Shown: positions 1-8,764, counted from the first letter of the stretch. The stretch: DNA of 43,492 nt from Flammeovirgaceae bacterium UBA4659 (GCA_002405445.1 DHLV01000189.1:1-43492); one strand, 5' to 3'. Notes: generated by a model not told the origin, from the sequence alone. Translations and numbers: made by a program.

Positions 1-111
1 TCGATGAGAGGCTTTTGTGTTTTTTACGACTTTCTTCTATTGAATTTTTTAGACTCGTCACTTTAATAGCGGGATTGCTAGTAATAGCTGTACGGGTTCA
101 AGTCCTTTTTG

Positions 112-945
112 TTAAGCTAATTTTTCAAACAACACAGCAGCCCAGGTTTCCTTCTCGAGTTGGCTGGTCTTTTTTAGTCCTTGCTTTTGTGCACCTCGCT
201 CGATGTCTTCAATATCTTGCACGTAAAACCCGCTGAGCAAAAGTTGCCCTTGAGGCGCAAGAAAGGTTGAGTAGCTTTCCATTTCTGCCAACAAGATATT
301 TTTGTTGATGTTTGCCAAGATGATGTCAAACCTGCCTTCAAAATTCATGTCGGCAATTTTTCCTTGATGGATTCGAACATTGGGGCAATGATTATTTTCA
401 ATATTCTCCTTCCCGTTAATCACGCTCCACTCATCAATATCAAATGATTCCACTTCTTTAGCGCCCAGCTTTGATGCCATGATTGATAGTATTGCGGTGC
501 CACACCCGGCATCCATCACTCGCTTGTTTTGATGATTCATCCCCATCTGGCTTTGGATCATCAAGTACGTGGTTTGGTGATGCCCCGTGCCAAAACTCAT
601 TTTTGGTGTGATCACTATTTCGTAGGGATACTTTTTCTCAATGCGATGGAACTCTGCACGGATCAAGCACTTGTCATCAACGATAATCGGCTGGAGGCTT
701 TTTTCCCACTCCTCATTCCAGTTTTGCTTTTTTACTTTGTCATAAAAAAATAATAGCGGATTGACCTCCGCATACTTCTCTTTTATTTCGTTTACGAGTG
801 CTTCGTTAAAACTCTTTTCTTCTGCATACGCCTCAAAACCTTTTTTTGTTTCCATAAAGGTATCGAAGCCGGCTTCGGCAATTTCCGCCATCAATATTTC
901 AGAAAAGTCGGGATCGCAGATGACTTGAAGGCGGGTATAGTACAT
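112..945 (-). CDS. prmA: Ribosomal protein L11 methyltransferase
   Basis: PrmA is a cytoplasmic SAM-dependent enzyme that methylates ribosomal protein L11. The 277-residue protein has the family layout: an N-terminal substrate-binding part (about 1-90) and a C-terminal Rossmann methyltransferase. The PrmA motif FGTGHHQTT is at about 118-126, SAM motif I DAGCGTAILS begins near 145, the acidic FDIDEWSV follows motif II, and the ANIN tetrad of the catalytic loop is near 211. The start is an ATG 13 nt after the rpiB stop. It is the last gene of the minus-strand run glyA-tatC-rpiB-prmA, with very short spacing between rpiB and prmA, so they are probably co-transcribed. No clear T-rich terminator follows its TAA. 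Identification is from visible motifs and family length and is firm. Confidence 0.95.
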   Translation of the reverse strand: MYYTRLQVICDPDFSEILMAEIAEAGFDTFMETKKGFEAYAEEKSFNEALVNEIKEKYAEVNPLLFFYDKVKKQNWNEEWEKSLQPIIVDDKCLIRAEFHRIEKKYPYEIVITPKMSFGTGHHQTTYLMIQSQMGMNHQNKRVMDAGCGTAILSIMASKLGAKEVESFDIDEWSVINGKENIENNHCPNVRIHQGKIADMNFEGRFDIILANINKNILLAEMESYSTFLAPQGQLLLSGFYVQDIEDIERGAQKQGLKKTSQLEKETWAAVLFEKLA

Positions 946-958
946 GCTGTGAAAACAA

Positions 959-1387
959 TTAACAACCTATTTTCTCCACCCTGCGTTCATGTCGGCCGCC
1001 CTCAAAAGGCGCGTGAAGAAATTTGTCAAGCATTTTTTCTGCCAGTTCTTTTGATACATGCCGTGCAGGGATGCAAATGATATTGGCGTTGTTGTGCGTG
1101 CGTGCCAGTTCGGCCAACTCTTCTTTCCAGCAAATAGCGGCTCGAATGCCTTGGTGTTTGTTGGCCGTCATGGCCACGCCATTGGCACTGCCGCAAAGCA
1201 ACAAGCCAAATTCAAATTCTTTCTTCTCGACTGCAGAAGCAACCGGATGTGCAAAGTCCGGGTAGTCGGCAGAATCGGTTGAGTAGGTGCCGAAATCTTT
1301 GATCACATAACCGCGCGCCACCAACCAGTTTTTCAAATGTTCTTTGTACTCAAATCCGGCATGGTCGGCTCCAATGGCAATGGTCAT
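959..1387 (-). CDS. rpiB: Ribose 5-phosphate isomerase B
   Basis: RpiB interconverts ribose 5-phosphate and ribulose 5-phosphate in the non-oxidative pentose phosphate pathway. The 142-residue length is normal for the RpiB/LacAB family. Visible family features are GADHAGFEYK at 6-15 (Asp-His phosphate/active-site pair), DYPDFAHPVA at 41-50, the active-site Cys65 in LLLCGSANG, the following ANKHQGIRAA, the NNANIICIPAR segment, and the C-terminal EGGRHERRVEKI. The loop after the cysteine reads GSANG, where related sequences usually have a third glycine; this looks like a tolerated change. ATG start, 3 nt after the tatC stop, so translation is probably coupled in the glyA-tatC-rpiB-prmA operon. 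Confidence 0.95.
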   Translation of the reverse strand: MTIAIGADHAGFEYKEHLKNWLVARGYVIKDFGTYSTDSADYPDFAHPVASAVEKKEFEFGLLLCGSANGVAMTANKHQGIRAAICWKEELAELARTHNNANIICIPARHVSKELAEKMLDKFLHAPFEGGRHERRVEKIGC

Positions 1388-1390
1388 ATT

Positions 1391-2230
1391 TTAAAGGTTT
1401 TGTTGATCGGCCCTCAATTTTGCTTCCTCTTCTTTCAGTTTGTTGCGCACCACCACAGACGAAATATAGATGCTGATTTCGAATAGGATATATAAAGGGA
1501 GTGATATCACCGTCAAGCTGAAAGGGTCACCGGATGGTGTAATCACCGCGCCTAAAATCAAAATCACGACCACCGAGTGCTTTCGGTATTTGCGCATCAG
1601 TTCAGGTGTAACGATTCCAATTTTCGACAAGAAATACACCACCATCGGAAACTGAAACAATACTCCGCAGCCGAGTACCAAACTCGCAATCGTTGATACG
1701 TAAGAGGTAATGTCAAACTCATTCACGATGATGTCGCTGATGGAATAGGTGGACAGAAACCAGATCGTCATGGGGCTAAGAATATAATATCCGAACAAAA
1801 TGCCCAGCGTAAACAAAAAGGAAATGGCAGCCACTGCACCGCGTGAATATCTGCGCTCATTGGTGCGCAGCCCCGGCTTTACGAACGACCACAGTTCCCA
1901 AGCCAGATAAGGGAAGGCGCAAATAAGTCCGATTACAAACGATGCTGTGAGCGACATCATAAATTGGCCAGTCATATTGCGGCTTTGTACTTTGAAAGGC
2001 AAATCAGTTACACAAAGTTCTTTGAAACCGGTTAAGTCAGCGAGGGCACACATCCATTGGAATGTCGGGAAATCAATTTGCGCAGGGGCAAATACGATAT
2101 TGTTAAAAATCCACTTGATGAAAATGAAAGCCACAATCATGAACACCAGCATGGCAATGGATGCCCGCACCACGCGCCAGCGTAGCTCCTCCAGATGGTC
2201 GAGGAAAGACATTTCTTTTTCGTCAGACAT
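1391..2230 (-). CDS. tatC: Sec-independent translocase subunit TatC
   Basis: TatC is the integral inner-membrane receptor of the twin-arginine translocase, which exports folded proteins. The 279-residue protein opens with the conserved cytoplasmic SFLDHLEELRWRVVRA (about 7-22) and shows six hydrophobic segments. It has a longer first periplasmic loop (about 50-85) than the E. coli protein, as is common in Bacteroidota. SFVKPGLRTNERR near the middle and PMVVYFLSKIGIV in the second half are characteristic. No tatA is in the window, so the other translocase subunit must be encoded elsewhere. ATG start; 38 nt separate it from glyA upstream and 3 nt from rpiB downstream. Confidence 0.96.
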   Translation of the reverse strand: MSDEKEMSFLDHLEELRWRVVRASIAMLVFMIVAFIFIKWIFNNIVFAPAQIDFPTFQWMCALADLTGFKELCVTDLPFKVQSRNMTGQFMMSLTASFVIGLICAFPYLAWELWSFVKPGLRTNERRYSRGAVAAISFLFTLGILFGYYILSPMTIWFLSTYSISDIIVNEFDITSYVSTIASLVLGCGVLFQFPMVVYFLSKIGIVTPELMRKYRKHSVVVILILGAVITPSGDPFSLTVISLPLYILFEISIYISSVVVRNKLKEEEAKLRADQQNL

Positions 2231-2268
2231 GCTTCAGCACAGTTTGTCTTTCAGGGTGGAGTCACTCA

Positions 2269-3540
2269 TTAGCTGAACAGCGGAAACTTTTGCATCAACG
2301 CATTTACCTTGCGTTTCACGGCCTTCAAATGTTTGTCATCCGCTGGCTTTTGCAACGCCTCATCAATGAGGTCAACCACCTTCACCACATCTTTCTCTTT
2401 CAGGCCGCGTGTAGTTACAGCAGGTGTGCCGATGCGCATGCCCGATGTTACCATGGGTGATTGGGTATCGAACGGCACCATGTTTTTATTGATGGTGATG
2501 TCTGCCTTAATGAGTGCCTCCTCTGCAATTTTACCGGTGAGATTTTTTGAACGGAGATCAATCAACATCAAATGATTATCGGTGCCTCCGGAAATAATTT
2601 TGTAGCCCTTCTGTACAAAAGCAGATGCCATTGCTTTGGCGTTCTTTGATACTTGAACAATGTACTCCATGTACTCATCTGAAAGCGCTTCTCCAAAGGC
2701 GATTGCTTTTGCGGCAATCACGTGCTCCAATGGCCCGCCTTGTGTGCCGGGGAAAACACCGGAATCCAAAACAGACCCTAGCTTACGCAATTCACCTTTG
2801 GGTGTCTTCAACCCAAATGGGTTATCGATGTTTTTACCCACCATGATCAAACCTCCGCGTGGCCCACGCAATGTTTTGTGCGTTGTGGTTGTCACGATGT
2901 GGCAATGCTCCATTGGGTCGTTTAACAAGCCACGCGCAATAAGCCCCGCAGGATGAGAAATATCGGCCAGTAATACCGCGCCTACGCGATCGGCAGCCTC
3001 ACGCAATTTTTTGTAATCCCAGTCGCGGCTATAAGCAGAAGCTCCGCAAATAATCATTTTCGGTTTTTCGCGTTCTGCAATTTCAATCACCTTGTCAAAA
3101 TCGATCAACCCGGTTTCTTGCTCTACTCCATAAAACGAAGGTTGGTATAACTTACCTGAAAAGTTAACGGCTGACCCATGTGTTAAGTGTCCTCCGTGCG
3201 AAAGGTCGAAACCCAAAATTTTATCACCTGGTTTCAAACACGCAAGCATTACTGCTGCGTTGGCTTGCGCGCCCGAGTGCGGTTGCACATTGGCCCATTC
3301 TGCACCAAACAATTCTTTAATTCTATCGATGGCCAATTGCTCCACTTCATCTACTACTTCGCAACCACCATAGTACCGCTTGCCGGGCAAGCCTTCGGCA
3401 TATTTGTTGGTGAGCACGGAGCCCTGTGCCTTCATTACCTGTGGAGAGGTGAAATTCTCAGAGGCAATCAATTCAATGCCATGCTCTTGGCGTTGCTTCT
3501 CTTTTTCAATAAGGTCGAAGATGAGTTTGTCGCGTTTCAT
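2269..3540 (-). CDS. glyA: Serine hydroxymethyltransferase
   Basis: GlyA is the PLP-dependent cytoplasmic enzyme that converts serine and tetrahydrofolate to glycine and 5,10-methylene-THF, feeding one-carbon metabolism. The 423 residues cover the whole family length. Clear landmarks are [10 protein letters not shown] (24-33), [20 protein letters not shown] (45-64), the SGAQANAAV substrate loop, [10 protein letters not shown], and the PLP lysine K222 in [14 protein letters not shown]. The C-terminus carries [17 protein letters not shown] start. A near-perfect Bacteroidota promoter sits just upstream (3561-3590, minus strand), so glyA is probably the first gene of the operon with tatC, rpiB and prmA. 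Confidence 0.98.
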   Translation of the reverse strand: MKRDKLIFDLIEKEKQRQEHGIELIASENFTSPQVMKAQGSVLTNKYAEGLPGKRYYGGCEVVDEVEQLAIDRIKELFGAEWANVQPHSGAQANAAVMLACLKPGDKILGFDLSHGGHLTHGSAVNFSGKLYQPSFYGVEQETGLIDFDKVIEIAEREKPKMIICGASAYSRDWDYKKLREAADRVGAVLLADISHPAGLIARGLLNDPMEHCHIVTTTTHKTLRGPRGGLIMVGKNIDNPFGLKTPKGELRKLGSVLDSGVFPGTQGGPLEHVIAAKAIAFGEALSDEYMEYIVQVSKNAKAMASAFVQKGYKIISGGTDNHLMLIDLRSKNLTGKIAEEALIKADITINKNMVPFDTQSPMVTSGMRIGTPAVTTRGLKEKDVVKVVDLIDEALQKPADDKHLKAVKRKVNALMQKFPLFS

Positions 3541-3560
3541 TGTAATGGAATAAGAAATGG

Positions 3561-3590
3561 CAAAAGTAATAGGCCATCGCCAATAGTCAA
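3561..3590 (-). promoter_or_regulatory. Bacteroidota-type promoter of glyA
   Basis: Read on the minus strand, TTG is followed by 19 nt and then TACTTTTG, an exact match to the Bacteroidota housekeeping consensus TTG-N19-TAnnTTTG. The -7 box ends 20 nt before the glyA ATG, which implies a leader of roughly 12-16 nt. The expected spacing and position make this the best promoter match in the window; activity is inferred. Confidence 0.7.
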
Positions 3591-3657
3591 TGACAAATAG
3601 CGGATTGGCGAGTTTATTAATTTGTCTTCTGAAGAGCTAGACGTATAGAAAAAAAGT

Positions 3658-4632
3658 CTACCAGCTCCCGCTGCTGCCACCACCACCAAAGCTGCCGCCT
3701 CCGCCTGAAAAACTGCTGCCACTGCTCGACCAGCTGCTGCCGGATGATGAGCTTGAACCTGATGACCACCCTCTGCCCGAACTCCCACCTGTCGATTGCC
3801 ATTCTAAGAGCTTGCGCCCGCTCTTCACAATCCAAAGTCTGAGCAAGGGGTAAAAAATAAGATAACCCCAAAATATCCACCAATTAATAAGCAAACCTAA
3901 AAAGGCAGCATAGAACGGCATCAAAAACGCATACAATACCCACGTCATCCAGCCTTTTGAAAAAAGGCCAATACTCGCAAACACGCCCAAGAAAATGAAA
4001 ATGATAGAACCGACCACAATTTTTGTCACGGTATCCATCGAATCGAAATCGTTCGAACCACCGCCATCTTCGGCTTTGTATTCTCCGCCAATGCCTTTTA
4101 TCACCGAGTTGACTGCTGCGGTGACGCCCGCGTCAAAATCGCCTTGCCGAAAAGCCGGTGCCATTTCATTTCGGATAATGCGATTGCACAAGGCATCGGT
4201 GAGCACGCCCTCCAAACCTTGACCCACTTCAATTCGCATTTTGTGATCTTCTACTACAACCAAGATCAACACACCATTGTCGTTTTTCTTGCTGCCGAGT
4301 TTCCACTTTTCCACCACGCGCATCGAATAATTTTCAATCACATCACCATCCAGCGAAGTAACGGTAAGAATAGCGATTTGATTCGAGGTGGAGTCTTCGT
4401 ACGTTTTGAGTTGGCTCTCGAGGGTTTCTGCCGTTTCGTGCCTGAGCACGTTGGCATCGTCATGCACCCGCAGGTTCCAAAGCTCTGGCACTTGCTTTTG
4501 GGCGCTAGCGAGATGGGCACAGGTGATCAGCAGCAAAAAAAGTAGGCAGCCTGCACCGGGCAGTCTGTAGGATGTTAGCTTGCCTGGTGCCAACGGCTTA
4601 CTGCCAACTTTTAAAAACTCTGTTTTCATCAT
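3658..4632 (-). CDS. TPM-domain membrane protein with Gly/Ser-rich tail (YgcG family)
   Basis: This 324-residue protein has an unusually long positively charged leader before a hydrophobic export segment (about 27-43, ending ASAQ). An extracytoplasmic TPM domain (PF04536; about 55-172) follows, with the family pattern NQIAILTVTSL, KWKLGSKKNDNGVLILV and RIEVGQGLEGVLTDA. Three hydrophobic segments lie at about 203-270, and the last 45 residues are almost only Ser and Gly, ending SSGSW. TPM domains are linked to membrane-protein quality control and photosystem repair in plants; bacterial functions are unclear. It lies 6 nt downstream of a close paralogue (4639-5367), so the pair looks like a tandem duplication in one operon. 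ATG ATG at the start allows 4632 or 4629. A run of seven T follows closely after the stop on the minus strand. Confidence 0.88.
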   Translation of the reverse strand: MMKTEFLKVGSKPLAPGKLTSYRLPGAGCLLFLLLITCAHLASAQKQVPELWNLRVHDDANVLRHETAETLESQLKTYEDSTSNQIAILTVTSLDGDVIENYSMRVVEKWKLGSKKNDNGVLILVVVEDHKMRIEVGQGLEGVLTDALCNRIIRNEMAPAFRQGDFDAGVTAAVNSVIKGIGGEYKAEDGGGSNDFDSMDTVTKIVVGSIIFIFLGVFASIGLFSKGWMTWVLYAFLMPFYAAFLGLLINWWIFWGYLIFYPLLRLWIVKSGRKLLEWQSTGGSSGRGWSSGSSSSSGSSWSSSGSSFSGGGGSFGGGGSSGSW

Positions 4633-4638
4633 AAATCA

Positions 4639-5367
4639 CTACCACGAATCACTTGAACCACCTCCACCAAAGCTGCCGCCCCCGCCTGACTCCCAAGAGC
4701 CAGAGCTACCGCCAAAACTTCCACCACCACCGCCCAGCAGCGTGCCGGCTGCCCAATACCCACCAATACCACCGCCACCCTTGCGCGAGAGGATCACCAG
4801 AATGATGATAATGATAATGATTGTAGTCAGGGGAGAACTGCCTTTGCCACCGCGCTTTCTTTTGCTTGGATTCGTGTTCTTGTATTCACCTTTGATGGCC
4901 TTGATGATCGCTGCCACGCCCACGGTCACGCCCGTATCGTAGTCGCCTTGCTTGATATGAGGAATGATTTCGTTGCGGTTGATTCGGCTCGACAGCGCGT
5001 CAGTCAATCGGCCTTCCAGCCCCTGCCCTACTTCAATCCTAATCTTGCGGTCCTCGGTAGCGATGATCAGAATCACTCCATTGTCATTTTTTTGGTCACC
5101 CAACTTCCATTTTTCCGCTACGCGAATACCGTAGCCGTCAATGTCTTCGCCTTGCAGTGAGCGGATGATCAAAACTCCGATTTGGTTGGTGGTGGAGTCG
5201 CGCTCGTTCATCAGCGTTTGTTCGAGCCGGGCAACTGTAGCAGGCGAGAGAACACCGGCAAGATCATATATCCGTTTGCCGCCATAATCCGGTATAGGGG
5301 CTTGTGCGTGCGCAACATGGCAAGCGAAAAAAAAGAAAAAACACAAAATCAGCTGCGCAACCTTCAT
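4639..5367 (-). CDS. Secreted/anchored TPM-domain protein with Gly-rich tail (YgcG family)
   Basis: This 242-residue paralogue of the neighbouring gene has a classical signal peptide (about 1-21, ending AHAQ). The TPM domain (about 25-165) carries NQIGVLIIRSL, KWKLGDQKNDNGVILII and RIEVGQGLEGRLTDALSS. A single very hydrophobic helix made almost only of isoleucine (about 180-196) follows, then a Gly/Ser tail ending SSDSW. The layout places the TPM domain in the periplasm, with the helix as anchor. In many Bacteroidota such genes stand beside lemA; no LemA is present here. The spacings of 6 nt and 11 nt to its TPM neighbours indicate one transcript. The biochemical role is unknown; phosphatase activity is reported for some plant TPM domains and should not be assumed. 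Confidence 0.9.
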   Translation of the reverse strand: MKVAQLILCFFFFFACHVAHAQAPIPDYGGKRIYDLAGVLSPATVARLEQTLMNERDSTTNQIGVLIIRSLQGEDIDGYGIRVAEKWKLGDQKNDNGVILIIATEDRKIRIEVGQGLEGRLTDALSSRINRNEIIPHIKQGDYDTGVTVGVAAIIKAIKGEYKNTNPSKRKRGGKGSSPLTTIIIIIIILVILSRKGGGGIGGYWAAGTLLGGGGGSFGGSSGSWESGGGGSFGGGGSSDSW

Positions 5368-5378
5368 TACTCAATCAC

Positions 5379-6038
5379 TTATTCCATTCGCAAATCGTCA
5401 CGCAATTCATTTACATCGTCTTTGGTTTTGACAAAGCCCTTCTCCAGCAAGATTTCACCACTGCGTAAGATGGCCGCTTCCATGCCTTCCACCACTTTGC
5501 CTTTCCTGATGTTTTCGGTGATACCGCGCACCATTTTATCCCACTCCTTTTGTTCAACCACTTTGCTGATGCCGCGGTCAGCCATCACAATTACCTCACG
5601 TTCAAAAAAGGAAACGAATATCATGATGCCCGTGCGGTGGCGTGTGGCAAACACCTCTTCCTCTAAAAATGCATTTTCGGCACGTTGCCGGGTTGCCCTG
5701 TCTAACTCTGATCGTCCAATCAGCAAGCGCCTGAGCGGGTATGCTAAGCGGGTGATCAGCGCACCCAAAAGCCCTACCATCACTACCCATAAAAAGATCA
5801 TCATCGGATCGTACACGGCCAGGTCTTCAAAATAGCCGGAATAACGATCAAACAAAATGATGGACAGAAAAGTCAGTGCTGCAAATGCCAAAAAGCCTCG
5901 ATAGAAGGCAACGAAGTACATGTCACTCTTTTCAACGAAAACGGGCAGGATTTCGCCTGATATTCTCTCTTCGGCCTTGCGAACAGCAGACTTGATTCGC
6001 TCCAAATCCTGTGCAGTAAATCTTTTTTGGATGGACAT
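5379..6038 (-). CDS. TPM-domain protein with two central membrane helices
   Basis: This third TPM-like protein (219 residues) has no signal peptide. It begins with FTAQDLERIKSAVRKAEERISGEI, the typical start of the non-secreted TPM subfamily. Two hydrophobic segments (about 48-66 and 79-97) interrupt the domain, which resumes with ENAFLEEEVFATRHRTGIMI, FEREVIVMADRGI and a helical C-terminus. The second half of the domain therefore probably faces the cytoplasm. It is the first gene of a TPM-TPM-TPM minus-strand run and starts with ATG, 35 nt downstream of the endonuclease-fold gene. In related genomes this subfamily is commonly paired with a secreted TPM protein and LemA. The function is unknown. 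Confidence 0.85.
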   Translation of the reverse strand: MSIQKRFTAQDLERIKSAVRKAEERISGEILPVFVEKSDMYFVAFYRGFLAFAALTFLSIILFDRYSGYFEDLAVYDPMMIFLWVVMVGLLGALITRLAYPLRRLLIGRSELDRATRQRAENAFLEEEVFATRHRTGIMIFVSFFEREVIVMADRGISKVVEQKEWDKMVRGITENIRKGKVVEGMEAAILRSGEILLEKGFVKTKDDVNELRDDLRME

Positions 6039-6073
6039 ATTGCTGAAAATAAGATCTCAAAGTTAATGAAACC

Positions 6074-6970
6074 TCACTGAAAAGTAACCACTGCCTCCAA
6101 ACCAAAATGGTCTGACAAATCACGGTGGTTTTTGTGCCAGGGCTGTCGAAGTATTTTTACCTGCCGCGAAACGCTGAGACCGGGCAAGCCATTGCTTTTT
6201 AAAAAGCAGTAATCGATCAAGAGCCGATATTCTTTTCTGCTCTTGCACAAATCGTTTACCGGTCTATCCATGGTGTATTGATGCTCGCCCAACAGGTCAC
6301 CGTCTTCAACTTGCAATGTGTTAATCATAACGCTGTAACGAGCCAACCTGTTCATCATCTGCTGTGTAACATCGCGTGGCAGCTGCGGGGGCAGGTTTTT
6401 GATTGTATTGAAGTCACCGCAAATGATTTGTGGCACGCGTTCTCCATGAGATGGCTTCAACAACTCTTCGTGCAGTTGTTGATATTGCGCATACATCACA
6501 TCGGTTGTGCCAAAGGCTTGCAGGTGTGTGCCCACCACTTGCACAGCTTTTTCTTTGAAGAGTATCTCTGCCAGCAATGCGCCCTTGCGCGCCAGCCGGT
6601 CGATGCCTTGCCGCTGGCGGTAGCGTATCTGGCCGGTTCTTTTGATCGGATGGCGAGAGAGAATCATCACACCGCCATTTGACTTGAGTGCAATTATTTT
6701 CTTATTGAGTACGCTGGTTTCGTAGGGATAGAGGTGCCGCAACTTTTTCACAATGATGTTACGGGCACGTGGCTGAAACATTTCCTGAAATACGATTACA
6801 TCATATCGGAGGTGTTGAAGTTGTGCTGCAATTGCGTTGGCCCTGCGGTTATTCCCTTTGCCAATGCCAGGCAACATTTTAACATTCCATGAAAGAATCC
6901 GCAGGCTGTCTTGCGCATGCGTTGGCAACAAAAAACACAAAACGAAGAAACAGCTGATTGTCAACCTCAT
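6074..6970 (-). CDS. Secreted endonuclease/exonuclease/phosphatase family protein
   Basis: A signal peptide (about 1-19, ending THAQ) precedes a DNase I-like fold. The catalytic motifs appear in order: LSWNVKML (about 25), the metal-binding glutamate in VFQEMFQ (about 62), GGVMILSRHPI, VGTHLQAF, CGDFNTI and the C-terminal SDHFGLEAV with the catalytic Asp-His pair. The 298 residues and the QEMFQ spacing resemble bacterial sphingomyelinase-like phosphodiesterases more than DNA repair nucleases. The substrate (a phospholipid, inositol phosphate or nucleic acid) cannot be read from the sequence. The start ATG lies one base beyond the stop of the upstream 134-codon hypothetical gene, so the two are probably translated from one message. 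Confidence 0.85.
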   Translation of the reverse strand: MRLTISCFFVLCFLLPTHAQDSLRILSWNVKMLPGIGKGNNRRANAIAAQLQHLRYDVIVFQEMFQPRARNIIVKKLRHLYPYETSVLNKKIIALKSNGGVMILSRHPIKRTGQIRYRQRQGIDRLARKGALLAEILFKEKAVQVVGTHLQAFGTTDVMYAQYQQLHEELLKPSHGERVPQIICGDFNTIKNLPPQLPRDVTQQMMNRLARYSVMINTLQVEDGDLLGEHQYTMDRPVNDLCKSRKEYRLLIDYCFLKSNGLPGLSVSRQVKILRQPWHKNHRDLSDHFGLEAVVTFQ

Positions 6971-6971
6971 A

Positions 6972-7376
6972 TCAGCAATGTAATATGCCTCTTTCTCCTA
7001 TCTCATTGATGTCTGTCAGATTTTCTTCTTTGATTGACTCGGGAACAAACACAAAGCGCTTGTCATAAATTTGACTTCCGATGTAATAACTTACCCAATA
7101 CTCGTTGTTGAGGTGAAGCACTGCTGCGTCCAAAGGTTCGATGAGTGCAAAATCATTGGGCGGCACGGTCTGCAAAAAATGCCGCAACGTAGAAGTACGC
7201 TGTGGCTCACCATCCTTTTCGCCATAGCCGCTGCTGGCCACCAAGGTGTTTTCAATCGCCACGGGGTTATTATTGATCAGGTACACTTTCCACTCGGGTT
7301 GCAGCACATTGCTTTTGTGCTGTACCACAGCCAGCGTAACGTTTTTTACTTCTGGGATTTTGATGTCTTTGATCAT
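6972..7376 (-). CDS. Conserved hypothetical protein
   Basis: This 134-residue soluble protein has no signal peptide, membrane segment or motif I can assign to a function. It has alternating beta-rich segments (VTLAVVQH, EWKVYLINN, EYWVSYYIG, KRFVFVPE) and a short acidic tail ending GERGILHC. The general look is of a small all-beta domain found in Bacteroidota hypotheticals, but I cannot name the family. ATG start. It is the first gene of the minus-strand run that continues with the secreted phosphodiesterase, from which it is separated by one base. Two TAACTTTG motifs upstream on the minus strand could be promoter -7 boxes, though neither has a TTG at the right distance. Confidence 0.7.
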   Translation of the reverse strand: MIKDIKIPEVKNVTLAVVQHKSNVLQPEWKVYLINNNPVAIENTLVASSGYGEKDGEPQRTSTLRHFLQTVPPNDFALIEPLDAAVLHLNNEYWVSYYIGSQIYDKRFVFVPESIKEENLTDINEIGERGILHC

Positions 7377-7452
7377 GTGCCGTCAAATTCCGTCAAAGTT
7401 AACTCCTTTTTGGCTTTGCAGCCTGAAATCAAATGTACTCCCCCAAAGTTAG

Positions 7453-7480
7453 TTGGGAAGACATATTTCGGTTAATTTTG
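7453..7480 (+). promoter_or_regulatory. Candidate promoter of the histidine kinase gene
   Basis: TTG, 17 nt, then TAATTTTG, an exact TAnnTTTG box, ending 33 nt before the GTG start of the kinase gene. The spacing is slightly short of the usual 19-21 nt. A five-codon ATG mini-ORF (7490-7507) lies between the box and the GTG; whether it is translated is unknown. Confidence 0.45.
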
Positions 7481-7513
7481 ACTCTCGTTATGGCACCATG
7501 CATGTAAATTACC

Positions 7514-8764
7514 GTGAAATACGTTGAATCAGAAATAAGGCGAAACCGTTTGACGAAGCGGCTGGTGGTCGGCCTTTTTGTTATTTCTGTTCTCTACATG
7601 ATCCTTTATTTCTTTTTCGGGCGAACCACCATCGAATTGTCGCTTGTGTTTCCGTTCGCAGCCATGGCCATTATTTTGTATATTTTATTGTACTTTGGTT
7701 TTTATACTGCTGCAAAGGTAATTGGGCTGCTCAGTTTCAACATAGGATTGTTTTTTGTCGCTTCGAGTGAAAGCACCGCCACCGGAGTGTATTTGCATTA
7801 CGTAACATGCATTGCCGTGGCCATTACGGTGTTTACATACGAACAACGCTGGATCAGCATAGCGTTTGCCTCATTCTCTTTGGCGCAGTTGCTGGCGGTG
7901 AATCTGTTCACTTTTGATTTGGTGCCGATGCGAATACACCCGCCCGATTTTATCAAGTTGTTGTTTGCCATCCACGCCTTTGTGGTCGCCTTTATTTCAA
8001 TTTATTGCATCATGCTGATCATGGCAATGAATTTTCAGGCGGAGCGCCATTTGAAGGAAAAACAAAAAATTATTGAAAAACAAAACGAAGAACTCAAAAA
8101 AACCAACCAGGAACTGGATCGTTTTGTGTACAGCGCATCTCACGATTTACGTGCGCCCCTCACCGGCATCAGCGGCCTAATCGGCCTCATGGAAGTCGAT
8201 CGCGAAACACCGGCCGAGTTGATTTTAGACAGGATTAAAGGGCAGGTGAACAAAATGGAGAGCTTCATCACCGATATCGTTCATTACTCGCGCAACAGCC
8301 GACAGGAAGTAAATTTAGAAGATGTGTCTTTGCGTGCTCTGGTGGATGACGTATTCAAAACACTGTCTCATTTCGAACAGGCACCGCAGTTGAACATGCG
8401 AAATGAAATTTCTCCTACTGTCATGATTGCTACCGACCTGCACCGCATGAAAGTGATATTAACCAACGTGATCGGTAACTCTATACGATATGCCGACATC
8501 AGTAAACCCAACCCTTTTGTTTCGGTAACTTTTGAAAAAAATCGAAACGGAGATGCCGTTCACATCCAAGACAATGGCGTAGGCATTGAGGCGTCTTATC
8601 TGCCAAAGATTTTTGATATGTTTTTTAGAGCAAACACTTCCTCCAAAGGGTCGGGTTTGGGATTGTACATTGCGAGTGAGTCCGCCAGAAAACTAAATTA
8701 TCGAATCGAAGTAGAGTCTCAGGCGGGAGTGGGTTCAAAATTTTCTATTTTCCTTACGGCCTAA
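7514..8764 (+). CDS. Membrane sensor histidine kinase
   Basis: The 416-residue protein has six hydrophobic helices (about 17-36, 42-62, 65-84, 92-108, 115-132, 147-172) with short loops, so sensing probably occurs in or near the membrane. A coiled-coil linker (about 176-202) leads to the HisKA domain with phospho-acceptor H210 in SASHDLRAPL. The HATPase_c domain has an N box (N322 in IGNSIRYAD), G1 box DNGVGIE (353-359), F box IFDMFF and G2 box GSGLGLYIA (379-387), so the kinase looks active. No response regulator gene is next to it, making it an orphan. The start is GTG at 7514; an in-frame TAA at 7505-7507 rules out a longer form. Its last 11 nt overlap convergently with the end of lipB. 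Confidence 0.9.
   Translation: MKYVESEIRRNRLTKRLVVGLFVISVLYMILYFFFGRTTIELSLVFPFAAMAIILYILLYFGFYTAAKVIGLLSFNIGLFFVASSESTATGVYLHYVTCIAVAITVFTYEQRWISIAFASFSLAQLLAVNLFTFDLVPMRIHPPDFIKLLFAIHAFVVAFISIYCIMLIMAMNFQAERHLKEKQKIIEKQNEELKKTNQELDRFVYSASHDLRAPLTGISGLIGLMEVDRETPAELILDRIKGQVNKMESFITDIVHYSRNSRQEVNLEDVSLRALVDDVFKTLSHFEQAPQLNMRNEISPTVMIATDLHRMKVILTNVIGNSIRYADISKPNPFVSVTFEKNRNGDAVHIQDNGVGIEASYLPKIFDMFFRANTSSKGSGLGLYIASESARKLNYRIEVESQAGVGSKFSIFLTA

Noticed and set aside
60..112. A tRNA-like T-arm (ACGGG-TTCAAGT-CCTTTT) and a 16S-like GGATTGCTAGTAAT string
   Set aside because: The T-stem has a mismatch, no matching 5' acceptor or D-arm with GG/A14 is found upstream, and the 16S-like match stops after 14 bases. 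It is most likely chance; the GCTA-GTAA-TAGC mini-hairpin within it has no T-run to act as a terminator.
15..236. Plus-strand 73-codon frame at the left end
   Set aside because: It overlaps the 3' end of prmA on the other strand and its translation has no family character.
4639..4760. Gly/Ser-coding tails of the TPM genes as a DNA repeat or CRISPR-like array
   Set aside because: The repetition follows from Gly/Ser codons within intact reading frames; there are no regular spacers.
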